DNA of 64,000 nt from Volvariella volvacea V23 (lineage: Eukaryota > Basidiomycota > Agaricomycetes > Agaricales > Pluteaceae): positions 671,741 through 735,740 of the forward strand of contig KB722749.1 in assembly GCA_000349905.1 (NCBI GenBank), in the 5' to 3' direction. Positions within the stretch are counted from its first letter, which is position 1. Each line of letters opens with the position of its first letter. The translations under genes and the position numbers were made by a program. The notes beneath the pieces are model-generated. The model saw nothing but the letters and a program-made list of their open reading frames with translations, was not told the origin of the DNA and made no database searches. Below, one piece after another: positions 52,693-64,000 of this stretch.

Positions 52693-53908
52693 TCATCTCC
52701 TCAGAAGTACTTTGCTGTTGATGGTGTGTCTTACATCTCGGCATGTTAAGCTATATCTCGTTTCACGCTTGATCACACCCCCATTTCGCACAATAGCTTT
52801 CAAATTTTTATCGGTGAGCCTATCCCAGTTAGAAATTGGCACGCCTGTTGGTGCTACTTTTGGGGGTTGCTCTAGATCTCCGGGTATGATGATGTCCTCT
52901 GTGACCTCATCAATTCTATCTCGATGGGCAGCTGGCAGTCAGTATCTCCGTGTCCTTGGTATTTGGTAAGTACCCACCCGTGAAGATGGTTGCTGTACAT
53001 CTCGCCAGCAGATATGACGAGACTGCGGGGTTCCAAAAGGATAGACAGAACAGGTGTTCGGTCAATAACACGACCTGACTCTGATACTTCTTCCTCATCC
53101 TTGTAGCGATAATAATGGAACATGACATGCGATCCAAGTGAGATAGTGGCGACCACTGGAAAGTATGCAGGCCCATCCTCATGAGGCTGTGGTTGAGTGT
53201 TGAGTGACCCGTGGGCCGTAATTAAGAGCTAGATCCTTACCAAAATGCCCTGCCCTGCGCGGTACTAAACTCTGCTACGTCATTTACATACCAGAACACT
53301 GAACAAAAAAACTGAACTTCATTTAAGATAACGTGATTAGGGGCATGATGAGGGGTCTCCTTGAATGCACCAGTTTCCCTCAGACGGTGGATGATCGGAG
53401 GGCTGAAAATGATTTACCAATCAAGAAAGTATCATTATTTTATGCATGCTTACTAGGCTTCGATGAACGCTGGAAGGGGTTGACTAAGAAGTGCATTGCG
53501 TGAATTCAGTTCACCGCCTGCCGAGATGCAAAGGTGTTAGACACAAGGGGCTTCATGTCCGGGTTCACAGGACCGACCCCAAATCTGTAGTCTACTCTTC
53601 CGTTATCAGTGCTAACTCGACGAAGCTGAGTTGGTGTTTGAGCCATACCGACGATTGGACAGTTGCTTCCACTTAGGTTGAGGCGTTTCGGCAATCTCAT
53701 GCCGACTACCTTAGAAACGTCCAGCAAGCCATCGAAACCACAGACTCACCTTCGAATCAGATAAGTTTCCTCTTCTGGCTACCGTAAGAGTTATGACTAC
53801 GGCCACCGAGCAAAGACTCTCGTCATGAGAATTAACAGAAATTACCGTAACGAAGTCTGGAACGTAATAGACCTTGCTGCCCGCAATAGAGTGACTTTCC
53901 AGTGACAT
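52693..53908 (-). CDS. ALKBH6: AlkB homologue 6-like Fe(II)/2-oxoglutarate dioxygenase
   Basis: Nine exons on the minus strand (53908-53846, 53778-53750, 53705-53649, 53591-53578, 53517-53454, 53402-53318, 53264-53241, 53186-52978, 52915-52693) close to 255 residues. The order matches ALKBH6: VYYVPDFVT, then PQPKWKQLSNRRLQIWGG, PAFIEAYPPI, NHVILNEYRAGQGILPHEDG, FPVVATISLGSHVMFHYY, SILLEPRSLVISAG and KRETRYSLTCRDV. The iron ligands are H114 and D116 in PHEDG and a His in NHLHG (H181 probable). R235 and R241 should bind 2-oxoglutarate. AlkB-family enzymes demethylate nucleic acids or proteins; ALKBH6 is the least understood, with nucleic-acid binding reported. All catalytic residues are present. 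Exons 4 and 7 are micro-exons of 14 and 24 nt, so the gene is nearly invisible as open frames. Confidence 0.92.
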
Positions 53909-54849
53909 TCGTATTATATCCAACAGGGGGGAGACTGGATCAGATTGAGAGCTGGGGAAGGAGTCATGTAACGCTACAATTGCCCCATTTGGGTGTTTGC
54001 ATGGATTTTTGTCGTTTTCCACGCAAATAATGAGACCTGTGAACTTTCAGGTATGATGCAGATCCCTTGCGAGGTTCTTTTCCTCTTATCTCACCCCCAG
54101 GCGAGCCTCGCGCGCGGAGATCTGACTACAGTGACCGCCGGCACCAAGGATAGCACGCAGAATCTGCAGACATAGGACGTCAGTATTATTTTCTTTATCG
54201 AGCCTGGCGTGGCAGAGGAATTTGGTTTTGCCATCTTCGTTGAACGCCAGAGCTCTGACCAGTCATGACTCATTTTCTAATCGTGTAATGTTTCACTGAC
54301 GTTCTGATACACAGGTAGCGAAGGGTGGTGATGGCGACCCGCTCTTGACCTCAAAATTGGCGATTCAACGAAATCAACCTGTAAGGCGATCTTGATAGTT
54401 GCCTCGTGGTTGCCGAACGGAGGACCAAGCAGACTCGTTGTCTTGGTCTTGTGTTTTCCCTGTTTCGCCCCTTTGGCATTTCCTTTCTGGCTTCTCACAA
54501 ATTCTGCAGGAGCTAGTATGAGACAGCCTTTTCCATTCAAACCTCCCTTACTTCGGATTTTGCTGTCCCTTCCATTTGTGGACTCGCTAGCGTGTGGCGT
54601 CCATGGTCAGTGGCATCTATCCCAATTTGGTTCGCGCATACCCTCTTTGAGAGTGTTAGAACACAGGATCGGTTGGGGAACGGAATCAAAATGCACCGAT
54701 ACATTGAGGGAATCGAGGATAGGGAAGGTACAGAACCGGTCTGGAACACTGATACAATGTGAAATCCTCTAGGTAAACCCTATAAATTAAAGAGGCGGTA
54801 ATCAAATAGGGCCAGAGGTGCCCTCGAGGTCATGGTTATGCAAGAGAAT
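53909..54849. other. Spacer between ALKBH6 and the zinc-cluster gene
   Basis: About 0.9 kb upstream of ALKBH6 and downstream of the zinc-cluster gene, both on the minus strand. A plus-strand frame at 54392-54772 is hydrophobic and Leu/Pro-rich but matches nothing I know. Further zinc-cluster exons could lie here if the short C-terminus proposed for that gene is wrong. Confidence 0.45.
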
Positions 54850-55231
54850 TCATCGTGGTGTGGCACCGCTGGAGAGAAAGGTGAGCGACTAATCGTTTAT
54901 GGCATGAGATACTTACACAGGAGCATAGACACAAGGAAACCCGCGCCGATTGCAATTGGCACATGTAGGCTTCACGCCGTCGCACTTTAGTTTACGGCCT
55001 TCACAGCAGCGTTAGATCGCGAGATGAAAGTGAGTGATACGAAATGCCTCCTACCTCTGCAGAATTGGCAGGCCATTGGAGTCCTCCTGGGAGTGCGTGG
55101 AAGTTCATTGGAATGTTCCGAGCCTGAGCCCGAGGCTCCATCTGCCGGCTGCAGAAGCAATTAGGTAGGCGTTGGGTATCATCAAAGGAATGACTGCCTA
55201 CAGTCTGAGCAGCGTTTGGGAGTGTGTTCAT
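54850..55231 (-). CDS. Small Zn(II)2Cys6 zinc-cluster protein
   Basis: Minus-strand exons 55231-55202, 55148-55055, 54998-54917 and 54868-54850 give 74 residues. The cluster is complete only after splicing: MACQFCRGRKLKCDG, then VKPTCANCNRRGFPC, with all six Cys at C-x2-C-x6-C-x6-C-x2-C-x6-C. The intron between the second and third exons is 56 nt and has a CTAAC branch point; the last intron is 48 nt with donor GTAAGT. The N-terminus is Ser/Gly-rich and followed by a basic PRTPRR stretch. Zn2Cys6 proteins are fungal transcription factors that bind CGG-type sites in the nucleus. Most have several hundred more residues including a middle homology region; this model ends shortly after the cluster at VGATPR. 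A longer protein using a different fourth exon is possible, and I could not find one in the 500 bases downstream. Confidence 0.8.
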
Positions 55232-58200
55232 GGAGAGATCAAGAGCGGTGGTTCTGTGGTACTGAGGAGTGCATCTCTAGCTATATATCCTGTGGAAATG
55301 AGCGATCGAAATTATACACGATAGTAGTTGTTCATCATCTCAGCGAAAATGCCATCTGTGACTCCATGTTCCTTCGATTCTCGATATGGCTGTCAGATTC
55401 TCAATAGTTGCAACCCTATCCTCAAATTCTATCATATCCCCAACAGTACCTGCTGCCCGCTTGGTCCAGATTAGCAGCGCAATGAATAGGTTGGCCATTA
55501 AACGGGAGTCTGTCCGATCGGTAGTGATCCCGTACCGGAGCCTGCACGCATAGTAAGTAATGATGTTTTGAACTGAATTTAGGCTCTTCGTTACACAAGG
55601 CGCGGGAATCAAGATGTGCTTATAATCCCTGTATTAGCCCGGAATTAATACCTACCGAATTGTAAGAGGTATTGTAACAGATGTATTGCGAAGAAATGCC
55701 AAACACCTCAACAGCTTTTGCCATGTGACGAGAAGGCATCATAGAATCCAGGCAGTGTAAAATGTGCGTAAAATAGCCATATTGATATTACTTTTATCGA
55801 TGGACAATTCCGTCACTGCCCAGAAAGGTCAATAAGAATGGCGGGCATCGAACGCCTCGGCACGCCGCTCGTCTCCAATCACTCAACGGCAACCAGCTTT
55901 AGGCACAGGTCGTTTCGCCCATATAGATAGCACTCGATCTATTTGACTATCCTTTGGCTTATAGGCAACCGAATTAGCCTTCACTTCATCTCCTCCACTT
56001 CGCCGCGGAATAACCAATCTTTGCTTTCACCCGATGGAACCGAAGTTGTGGAAGGTTGGGCTTCTCAAAGAATGATATAGAAAAGTAGGAGGAAGCCAAG
56101 TGTCTGGAAATTGGACAGAAGAGAAGCTAGGAGAATGGGCGTATGGCAGTGAGGATCGCAAAAGTGGAAGGCTGCAACGTGTACCAAGCGGCCTTGAAGG
56201 TCGTTGCAAAGAGTGGTGGCCAACATAGTTGGGGCGTGTTGATCACTAACTCCATGCGGCTTGTATCTTCAGATTGATCTTGCCGTTGAGTCAAACGCCT
56301 TGGGGATATCGCGCGAGTCGTTAGAAGGTTGGCTTTAGGATTGACTGTAGTGACAGTCCGATTTCGTCAATTTAATGGCCTTGAATGAAAAAAATCCATC
56401 AAACACCTCTACCCTTGCATTGGTGTGTTGACCAATGATGTCAAGGGTCATCCAGGAGGCGGCGAACAAAATTTTGACGCTCTAGCCCCAAATCTACAAG
56501 GCTTCCTTGAAAATGAGATGGATATAGTTCGCGATCAGAGGAAAAATGAAGTAGTGAAACTGGTACCAACTTTTGGAACCGCATTGAAAGAGGAGTTTCA
56601 TTTTCTGCAGAGGAACGCGAGCGTCGTAATTGAGTATGGTTTGTTTGGGTGAGTATCAATCCTAAATGCGTAGAGAACTTTATTGCCACCTAACCCTTGA
56701 AAAGGCACCGGTGAATTTGAAAGCGGACTCACGTCAAACCGCTTAGTCAAGGATGGCGACTCATTCATGGGATAAAAGCATTTTTTGGAGGCGAATAGAA
56801 AATCTACGGAAATAATCTGTTTCCGAGGTCGGGCAACGTTATTACGTCTATGGCGCATCAATACCGCACGAGATTCCTATGGAATGTTGCAAACATTAAT
56901 ACGAAAACCGTGACTAGATGTTGACTCAGATAATTGGCTTCGGGTTTGTGTTTAGGCTCGGGATTAGACCTCCCAGAACAAGACAAATAAGTCTATGTGA
57001 TATTAAAAGGAGAAGCACCCTAAACATCATTCATCTTCATCCCGGAATATTGCTATCGTTGTGGTGTCAAAATTGGAAAGGTTGGTCAGTTTTCGAGTCG
57101 ATCACCATCCTCCTCGTTGCACTTGAAATACCGTGTATGAGATTTGGAATGCGTGCAGGGCACCTCAAAAATGGTATAGTGCACCAACAGAATTGTAACC
57201 CATTATCCCAGGCCGCGATGGTGATAGCACGTGACAAAATATATCCTTCATCACCGTCAGCAGTAACAATCCTACTACTTATTGACCAAATCTACGCGAG
57301 GAAAGGTGTGCTCGAAATCACCGCAATTGGTTTCTTCGGGGATCTCGAAGATCAAGAACTTGCGATGGCGTCTCAGAGAAGCTCTGCGGCCTCGAAGCTT
57401 CGAAGCGCGATGGCTCGGACGTGTGGGGCTGGTCATCTATCGCGAGTACGACTTCCGGGAGCTTGGTGCAATCTTTGACATCGGGACACAATCTCTGGTG
57501 TTGTTCGCTCTCTGGCTTAATTATAGGTGCTATCTCAGCATACATGGCGGTGTGCGAGCGTGAAAGCAGAGGAATGGCCATGACAGGACACATGAGCGTG
57601 ACAGAAGTCGCAAGGCAAGATGAATATTCAGCGATCATGATTATCTGATCAGGGCGCACCTTCGTTTGATAGAATTTTGAGTTCTGCTGTCTCGTGCATG
57701 TGTGTAAGCCCTTGCGCCTGTACGAACTAATCCGGAAACTTGCCAGCATGCAGCGCACACACGCCAATGCACGAGTGCTCCATCCTCATGTCTGCTAGCA
57801 GGTTACTGGCGCAATACATACCATGTGTTGCTAAAAGTTTTCGACAGGATGCGGAGATAACACTTTTCACATTCATCCATCGAATAATTTGCTCAGCGAG
57901 CTCCTTTGGTATGAAGATAAGTCTATGTTCCAGTTGTACATTTCTCAGAAGCTTAAAACGTTCTCCCTCGTGAGAAGAGTCGAGTTTATTAATTTAATTG
58001 ATACATGAAGGCCATGAATGACATATCTCTTAATACCCCGTAATAGAAACATTTTGCCTTTCGTGTGAGCATTGATGCACATTCCATTTGAAGGACCTGA
58101 TATGAATCCAAGCCCATTTCGTTTTATGAGCATTCACACTTCGCGCCATCTGGGAAGGCGACACAATGCGAAAATGTGGGAGTGCATCTTAAGCCTCCTC

Positions 58201-61066
58201 AATTAATCACATCTAATATTCTCTAGAGTCTGGCGCACGACGTCAGAAATTCGGCACTTATGGGCTCTTGTCTTACAAGGCTTCAGTGTATGACGAAGGA
58301 TGAAGGATGAGTTATGATGTAGCTGAGCGGCATTATTACAAGTGGTATTACTGCTGACAGTCTAGAATTTCTTTACCTCTCCGGCGATTTTTGCTGGTAC
58401 TTCCACGGTCAACAGATATTCCCACAATGTCTGCTGTAGCCGTGACTCTTCTGTCATTAGAAAGTCGCGACAGCTAAAGCCATACGCCCAGGTGGAAATA
58501 TCTGAATTATTAGTCCAGTGCGGCACTATGTCAGGCCCATCGAAGCGCAACCAAGTCTAGAATCACTGCACGATCTATTGATTCCCACTTACGAGTTGGC
58601 ATACCTCACGGCGGCCCAAAGAAGCGGAAAATGTGCTGAGACCAAGGCTCAGTGTTAGCACATCAAACGTAAGGGCATCGGGACTTACCAAGGCGTGAAG
58701 GTACTGAAGGGTAGTCGCTGCCTCTTCACATGCATAGTAAGGGAGAACACAGGGAACGGTTTCACACCGCCGCGATCCGCGAGGACAAGAAGCCAGGCGA
58801 CACAACAGCGAGGAGCCCGCTACGGAGGTGACGAGAAACATCACCTAGGCCCCACATCCAATACCCAGGGTATACCGCGTTTCCCTGCTAGTGGACTCGG
58901 CGTTGCACTGGCTTACAATCGGCCTATGAAGCAGATCAAAGCGCATGAAAGCCCCACGTATTCACACATGGTTAGCACATTGCGTTAGGGAAAGGGTTTT
59001 ACTTACTTGTGGGTCAGCTATACACTACCTTGATAAGCTGAGAATACTCCTGACTTTACATCAAGTCGACCTCCGTTGTATAGCCTAGGGGCAGGCCGCT
59101 GCTATTTATGGGGACAGTTGCTTACCAGACACAGGGGGGAAGGGGTACTCCCAAACTTCTGCACGGACACCAGTAATACAACTTAATGGCGCTGATTGAG
59201 AGGGTGCTGTTGTGTCAGGGAGGCTCATCGAGGGCTTGCTGAAGACGAAGTATCGGCAGTCAGAGAATAGCAACGCCAGCTGTGATGTAAGTTCACATTT
59301 TACGGGTGATGGTGCTTCTATTTTGCAGTGTCCCTGGTAGTGTGATTGAACCAGGTTCTGGGGCTTCTCCAAGGCGATTAGGGGCACCGACTCACGTCGT
59401 TGAGAAGGGCGGTATCTTGGGAACAACGGATGGGCTGTACGTGCGCCTTTCACAAAATGGGGGATGGTACGCCTCAAAAGAGAAGCTCAGGACATACCTT
59501 GGAGTCACCGGGCATTCGGGAGTGAGAATTTGCGTGCTGGGAGTGCACCTTCGTCAGAAACGGCGTGTACAAACCCTGCTGGGCTGTTGTCAGAGGGAAA
59601 GACGAATACTATCCAGGAAGGTAATATGAAGGGCATATTCACGACGCGGCTGAGGGTTACTGCGGAAGATCTGTGTTGAGGACGCTGCACGAAATCAATC
59701 CCGGGAGTTCCAGGTTCCACGGAGTGGTCAGATGATGAATGTTGGCTTTGTATTGTAACCGCAGATGGGTCGTAGGGTTGAGTCTCAAATATGGAACTGA
59801 ACACTCCAATTTCACAGTCATAGGACGGGCTTTAGTGAAGCCCCGACCTAATGGATTTTCTCCAATGAAGGGCTCGTTGCACGCCGTGGATAATCACTAC
59901 CGGCTTTGACCTGTTCATTCCGTCAGAAAAACTCGGTAAAAAGTGTATAAACTTATGGTGGCACGTAATCCGTACTGCCGCACCTTGTCGCTAGTGGCTT
60001 AAGTGATATTTGGTGTCGCTCAGTAGCCACGGCATACTGCTCAGGAACGCTCTTGGGTTGGCCACGCGCCATGCGCTGCCTCCTGGTATATTTATCAGCA
60101 CCGGACGCAATGAGTGCATGTGCCGCACCTCGAGACCGGCCTGTGCATAACGATAAGCATCTGTGCACGATTTTCAGTCATACAACCCTAAGACCAAAGC
60201 CAGTAAGAGGCTTATGGGATCGTTAGTCCGGCGATTGCCGAGCGCTCTTGGCGCTGGTAGGGATTACTCAACACTTCTCACGGTCAAAACTCAAATCGCA
60301 GTAGGGTCGTACACGCTGCAGCCCCTAAGCACCATCGTACCTTCCGGACAAGCTTGGATTGTTTTTCCTTCCACCTGTTCGTGCTGCTCAGCTAGTACCG
60401 GGAATCAGCAGCGCCAACAGATAGCAACTATGGCCTTTCTACCTTATCTTTGCATAGCAAGGACCGCCCCAGGGCATTACCACTGGTCTTGCACCTCGCA
60501 CATGTCGTAGCTTGACGTAAGGCTTTATCTCGGAGCTTGGGCTAACAGCTGCTGTCCTAGCCTTTAGGGGAGGAGGTACCTGAAGACTCCAACAGCAATA
60601 TCGTCGAGCGCAAGCAGCTCTTATTTTTACTTACTCGCAACGACTCGCAAAAAAACTACACTGATGGAGCAGATACCAGGAGTTTCTTGCCCTCAGTGCG
60701 CTGATAATGGCGCGGGCGTTGTCGGTCGATCAAGCTGCTAGCCGTGCGCGATAATACCTCGTGAGTACATCTCCCGAACTATCCCAGTCCGGATAGCCTC
60801 AACCCGTAATTTTTGGCTTCACAGTGTGGAGACCTCCTTCCGTTGATATCCCTTTCTTGGTTAATACTCAATTGAAATACAGTATGTCGGGATGTAGACT
60901 CGCCGTATGGCGTTGGTCTATTCTCACCTTGTCTCCAATTCACTCATAATTCTCCGCTGCTATGTTTGGAATATCTAAGCCGGCTTGAATATATAATGGT
61001 GCAACAATCTAGTAACCTTCGCTGCAGCAACATTTGCATACCTGTCTCAGATTTGTTCCCGCGATA
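55232..61066. other. About 5.8 kb mostly unassigned
   Basis: No gene here reaches my standard. Exon-like pieces include a plus-strand open stretch ending at a GTGAGT donor near 56649, a plus-strand hydrophobic stretch at 57000-57180, and minus-strand pieces bounded by donors at about 59497, 59126, 58689 and 58370. Their translations vaguely recall the body of fungal-specific transcription factors or DUF6533 membrane proteins, but no chain stays in frame with a recognisable motif. The right end should hold the polyamine oxidase promoter. Confidence 0.4.
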
Positions 61067-63049
61067 ATGTTGCCACATCATCCTCAGTGGAACATCGCCC
61101 TGCTCGGGAATCTGTTGTTGGCAATCGCACCATCTGTTCACACCACCGTTCTGCCCATCCAGCGACCTTTGGATAATGACATCACAACTACAGCACAGAT
61201 CCTCATTTTAGGCGGTGGCGTTGCTGGGGTCATCGCGGCCCGGACGTTATCCGAAAGCGGTATCGAGGACTTCATAATTGTAGAAGCTCGTGAGGAACTT
61301 GGAGGACGACTTATCAGCCATCGGATTGGAGGACGTACCGTTGAGGTGGGAGCAAATTGGGTGCAAGGTACCCAATCTGGATCAGGTCCCGCAAACCCTT
61401 TGCTTGGGTTAGCGAGGAAACATGATTTAAGGATCGAATATAATGATTGCTTTGGGAGCATATGTAAGTCATTGACGGTCATGAAATCTGCCAATGGATA
61501 AACTCGATTTAAATAGCAACATACGACCAGCACGGTCCTGTTGATTACCTTGACATTGTAGAGAGAGCGGGTGAAGCTTATGCCAACCTCACCGTGGTTG
61601 CTGGTAAGGTCACCGCGTCGCCTCGTTTTTAATCAATCTATAACCATCGATCCATATCTGGTCAAACAGGTGGGCGAGTATCGAATCACCTTGTAGACGC
61701 TACAGCTAGGACGGGGTACAATCTAATTGGTGCGATACCTAGGACAGCGCATGAACAAGCTGCGGAATATCTTAATGTACGAACCTGTCTGCTGTGCTCG
61801 GGCTTTTTCAAAATTTTGACGTCCTGTGATTGCGGGTGTAGTTTGATTGGGAGTATGCACAAAAGCCTGATCAAACTTCCTGGATCGCATCTTCGTGGGT
61901 GGGTTCTTGCAATACCAATGGACTCGTATCAATGTTTAGTACTCATTCTGGATAGGCAAACAATTATACCTTCGAAGTCGATGGAGGTGGATTCTCGGAA
62001 GACAATATGCTATCAATAGATCAGAGGGGTTTCAAACATATCATCCAGAAAGAGGCTGAAACATTCCTCAAGCCACGTCAACTATTATTAAACTCTACAG
62101 TACAACTTATTCGATATTCGGACGAAGGCGTGGTCGTAACTCTGTCAGATGGGAGACGAGTTAGAGCAGAATACGTACTTAACACATTCAGTTTAGGAGT
62201 GCTGCAGTATGGAGATGTCACCTACGAACCACCTCTGCCAGGTATGTGCGCCAAGACTACCCCGGACTGTATCCCTCTTATGGTTGATGATTATTTAGAC
62301 TACAAGCTCGAGGCAATCCATAGCATGGCCATGGGGACTTATACCAAGATATTTATGAAATTTCCGTACAAATTTTGGTTCGACACGGAGGTAAGTAGCT
62401 TTATCCCGCGAATGCTGGCATTCATGTTTCATTTAGATGGCACTCTATGCCGATCCTGAACGTGGCCGATATCCGGTTTGGCAAAGCTTAGATCACAAGA
62501 ACTTTTACCCCGGTTCAGGACTGCTTTTCGTAACTGTCACTGTAGGTGCACTTGCTCCGAGTCCATTGATCTCGTGGTTATCCGCGACAATAGGGTGATT
62601 TTGCGCAAAGGGTTGAAGCACTACCCTTCTCCACTATCAAGGATGAAGTCATGGGCGTCTTACGTTCTATGTATCCTAACATGACCATTCCCGACCCTCT
62701 CGATTTTCACTTTCATAGATGGAACTCTGATCCCTTGTTTCGTGGCTCTTACTCGAACTGGCCTCCATCATTCTTCCTCGAACATCAGGAAAACATCCGA
62801 GCAAACGTTGGAAGATTATATTTTGCCGGCGAGGCCACGAGTAAAAAGCACTTTGGTGAGTTCCGGTAAATATAAAAAGTCCTAAAACCTGAAGTCTAAC
62901 TTTAATGTATGAAATTCGAAATCACAGGGTACCTGCATGGGGCGTTTTATGAAGGAATGGAGATGGCGACCGTGATTTCGCGTTGTGTGAAGGGCCTAGG
63001 ATGTCCTGGCCTCAAGCACCATGAGCGAGTCAGTCATTTAACAGGATAA
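61067..63049 (+). CDS. FAD-dependent polyamine oxidase, predicted secreted
   Basis: Nine exons (61067-61463, 61517-61603, 61670-61776, 61842-61898, 61956-62241, 62299-62390, 62437-62541, 62594-62855, 62928-63049) close to 504 residues. The dinucleotide-binding motif ILILGGGVAGVIAARTL (about 45-61) is followed by VEAREELGGR and VEVGANWVQG, all typical of flavin amine oxidases. The C-terminal FAD motif LYFAGEAT...GYLHGAFYEG is also intact. FDWEYAQKPDQTSWIASSW and ADPERGRYPVWQSL mark the fungal polyamine-oxidase group, which oxidises spermine, spermidine or acetylated forms and releases hydrogen peroxide. Residues 1-26 (core ALLGNLLLAIAPS) look like a signal peptide, pointing to secretion or the ER lumen. 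All introns are short GT-AG and no lesion is seen. Substrate preference cannot be read from the sequence. Confidence 0.92.
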
Positions 63050-63417
63050 TCCCGACGCATAGATGCTCAGATGACTTACAAGTGCCTAGTTCCTGATCAC
63101 CCTTCGGGACGCACTTATTCACATTCGGTTGTAACACTACTCAGGCATGTATACATACCCCCTGTAGATATAATGTACGTTTTATTCATACTCGGTCATG
63201 AACGGGCTTTTGAAGTTAGTTTTACACCCCTATTAACACCGACCAAGCATGCACATACAACGGTGGGTGATGCCAACAACGGAGCTGTTGTGTTTGCCAA
63301 CGATTCCATGCCAGCTTGCCCGTCACATCCCCACCCTTTAAATTATTCACCGCAGGTTTCCTTCGGCGAGACCGTATGAAACGCCTACAAACACTATTGC
63401 TCCTTACATCATAGAGA
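63050..63417. other. Spacer between polyamine oxidase and GPHR-like genes
   Basis: 368 bases between two co-oriented genes. A plus-strand frame at 63071-63379 covers it but shows no domain. The promoter of the next gene must lie here; I see no strong TATA box. Confidence 0.5.
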
Positions 63418-64000
63418 ATGCCCACCGAAGTTGCTATCGAGACTGGTTTCCTAATCATTGGGAGGTATTAGTACAGTTCCTCCACCTGTAACGTAAGGTG
63501 CTAACAGAGTCAATAGAGCCGTCTTGTTCCTATCTTGCCGAAAGCTCCTTCTCAGGACACTGTATTCAGACCTTCAGTCGCTCTCTTCAGAATCCGCCGT
63601 GGGCCATGAGGATGCACCGACTCCACCTTCCAGTGCATCTCCGCACGTCACATCATTCCAGATGGATGCTCTCCCGCCCCCGTCAACTGCCGCAAGTCAT
63701 TCATCACAAAAGTTGAAGCACCGCAATCTAAGATCGTCATTGCATTCCATGGCGTCCAGAATAATCTTCTCCGCGTGCTTCTCCGAGTGTTGTATGCTAT
63801 TCATCTTGCTCATGTTGCAAGCTACGAGTATAATGGCTCCGCGGTGAGTTCTCGTGATAGTAGCCTAGCCTTGTGGTTTGCTCATGACCACGTAGAACAA
63901 GGCTAGTGAACTGGCGTTTTTCGCTCTGGTTCCTTATGGGTGCCATCCTCCTGTTCGTACCGCTGTGTGTCAGCCTCTTGGTATTTGTAGGTGCGAGTTC
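63418..64000 (+). CDS. Golgi pH regulator (GPHR)-like membrane protein, 5' part
   Basis: Three exons are visible (63418-63464, 63517-63843, 63896 to about 63990); the gene runs off the window end, where a GTGCGA donor may start at 63991. The N-terminus MPTEVAIETG leads into helix FLIIGRAVLFLSCRKLLLRT, then LYSDLQ, a Ser/Pro-rich loop, then SRIIFSACFSECCMLFILLM and RTRLVNWRFSLWFLMGAILL. The LNW-type FSL motif and the surrounding helices resemble the N-terminal half of the GPHR / abscisic-acid GPCR-like family of anion-channel-like Golgi proteins. About 155 residues are seen of an expected 450-600. The identification rests on the N-terminal half only; the conserved C-terminal GPHR/ABA-GPCR domain is outside the window. 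Confidence 0.7.

Noticed and set aside
55340..55612. Minus-strand frame with QNIITYYACRLRYG that recalls DUF6534 membrane proteins
   Set aside because: The match is limited to a few aromatic and basic positions. No following helices were found before the zinc-cluster gene.
56990..57180. Hydrophobic plus-strand stretch resembling a DUF6533-type membrane segment
   Set aside because: Only one helix-like segment fits, and neighbouring segments of such a protein could not be found.
58362..59500. Minus-strand pieces recalling the middle homology region of fungal transcription factors (for example EESRLQQTLWEYLLTVE)
   Set aside because: The similarity is weak, and the pieces do not join in frame through credible splice sites. 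No zinc cluster lies upstream in the right orientation.

Overview
The window looks like nuclear DNA of a basidiomycete, most likely an Agaricomycete. Confident genes are cut by many short GT-AG introns (about 45-180 nt) with usable CTRAY branch points. They include basidiomycete-typical families: a FunK1-type kinase relic, a small Zn2Cys6 protein with the ACQFCRGRKLKCDG motif, and several conserved proteins of unknown role. A tRNA-Phe carries a short anticodon-loop intron. I rebuilt the genes by joining open frames across splice sites and checking that phase closes through to the stop. Two runs of exactly 100 N (5072-5171, 35476-35575) are scaffold gaps of unknown true size.

Layout. 1-4.8 kb: decayed sequence with a FunK1 kinase pseudogene, a Cdc20/Cdh1-like WD40 fragment and a possible F-box relic. 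4.8-9.5 kb (-): a large Ser/Gln-rich conserved fungal protein with one gap-containing intron. 13.3 kb (-): tRNA-Phe(GAA). 14.5-16.9 kb (+): a multi-pass membrane protein. 23.4-24.4 kb (+): a Pro-rich conserved basidiomycete protein behind a clear TATA box. 24.4-33.5 kb: about 9 kb with nothing I recognise. 33.5-35.1 kb (+): DCN1. 39-55 kb is gene-dense: POP8-like (-), divergent from a DHHC palmitoyltransferase (+), then ornithine aminotransferase (+), CHO2 (+), ALKBH6 (-) and a 74-residue Zn2Cys6 protein (-). 55.2-61.1 kb: mostly unassigned. 61.1-63.0 kb (+): a predicted secreted polyamine oxidase. 63.4 kb to the end (+): the 5' part of a Golgi-pH-regulator (GPHR)-like membrane protein.

The genes are mainly housekeeping: cullin neddylation (DCN1), RNase P/MRP (POP8), protein palmitoylation (DHHC), arginine/ornithine catabolism (ornithine aminotransferase), phosphatidylcholine synthesis (CHO2) and an AlkB-family dioxygenase. 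They do not form an evident pathway cluster, and I see no biosynthetic gene cluster, CRISPR array or recognisable intact transposon. The most unusual supported features are gene-structure oddities: two GC-AG introns in one DHHC gene, micro-exons of 13, 14 and 24 nt, and a 74-residue zinc-cluster protein with no body. I did not find a convincing new biological system. The empty stretches may hide further short-exon genes, because ALKBH6, POP8 and the zinc-cluster gene were visible only after splicing by hand.
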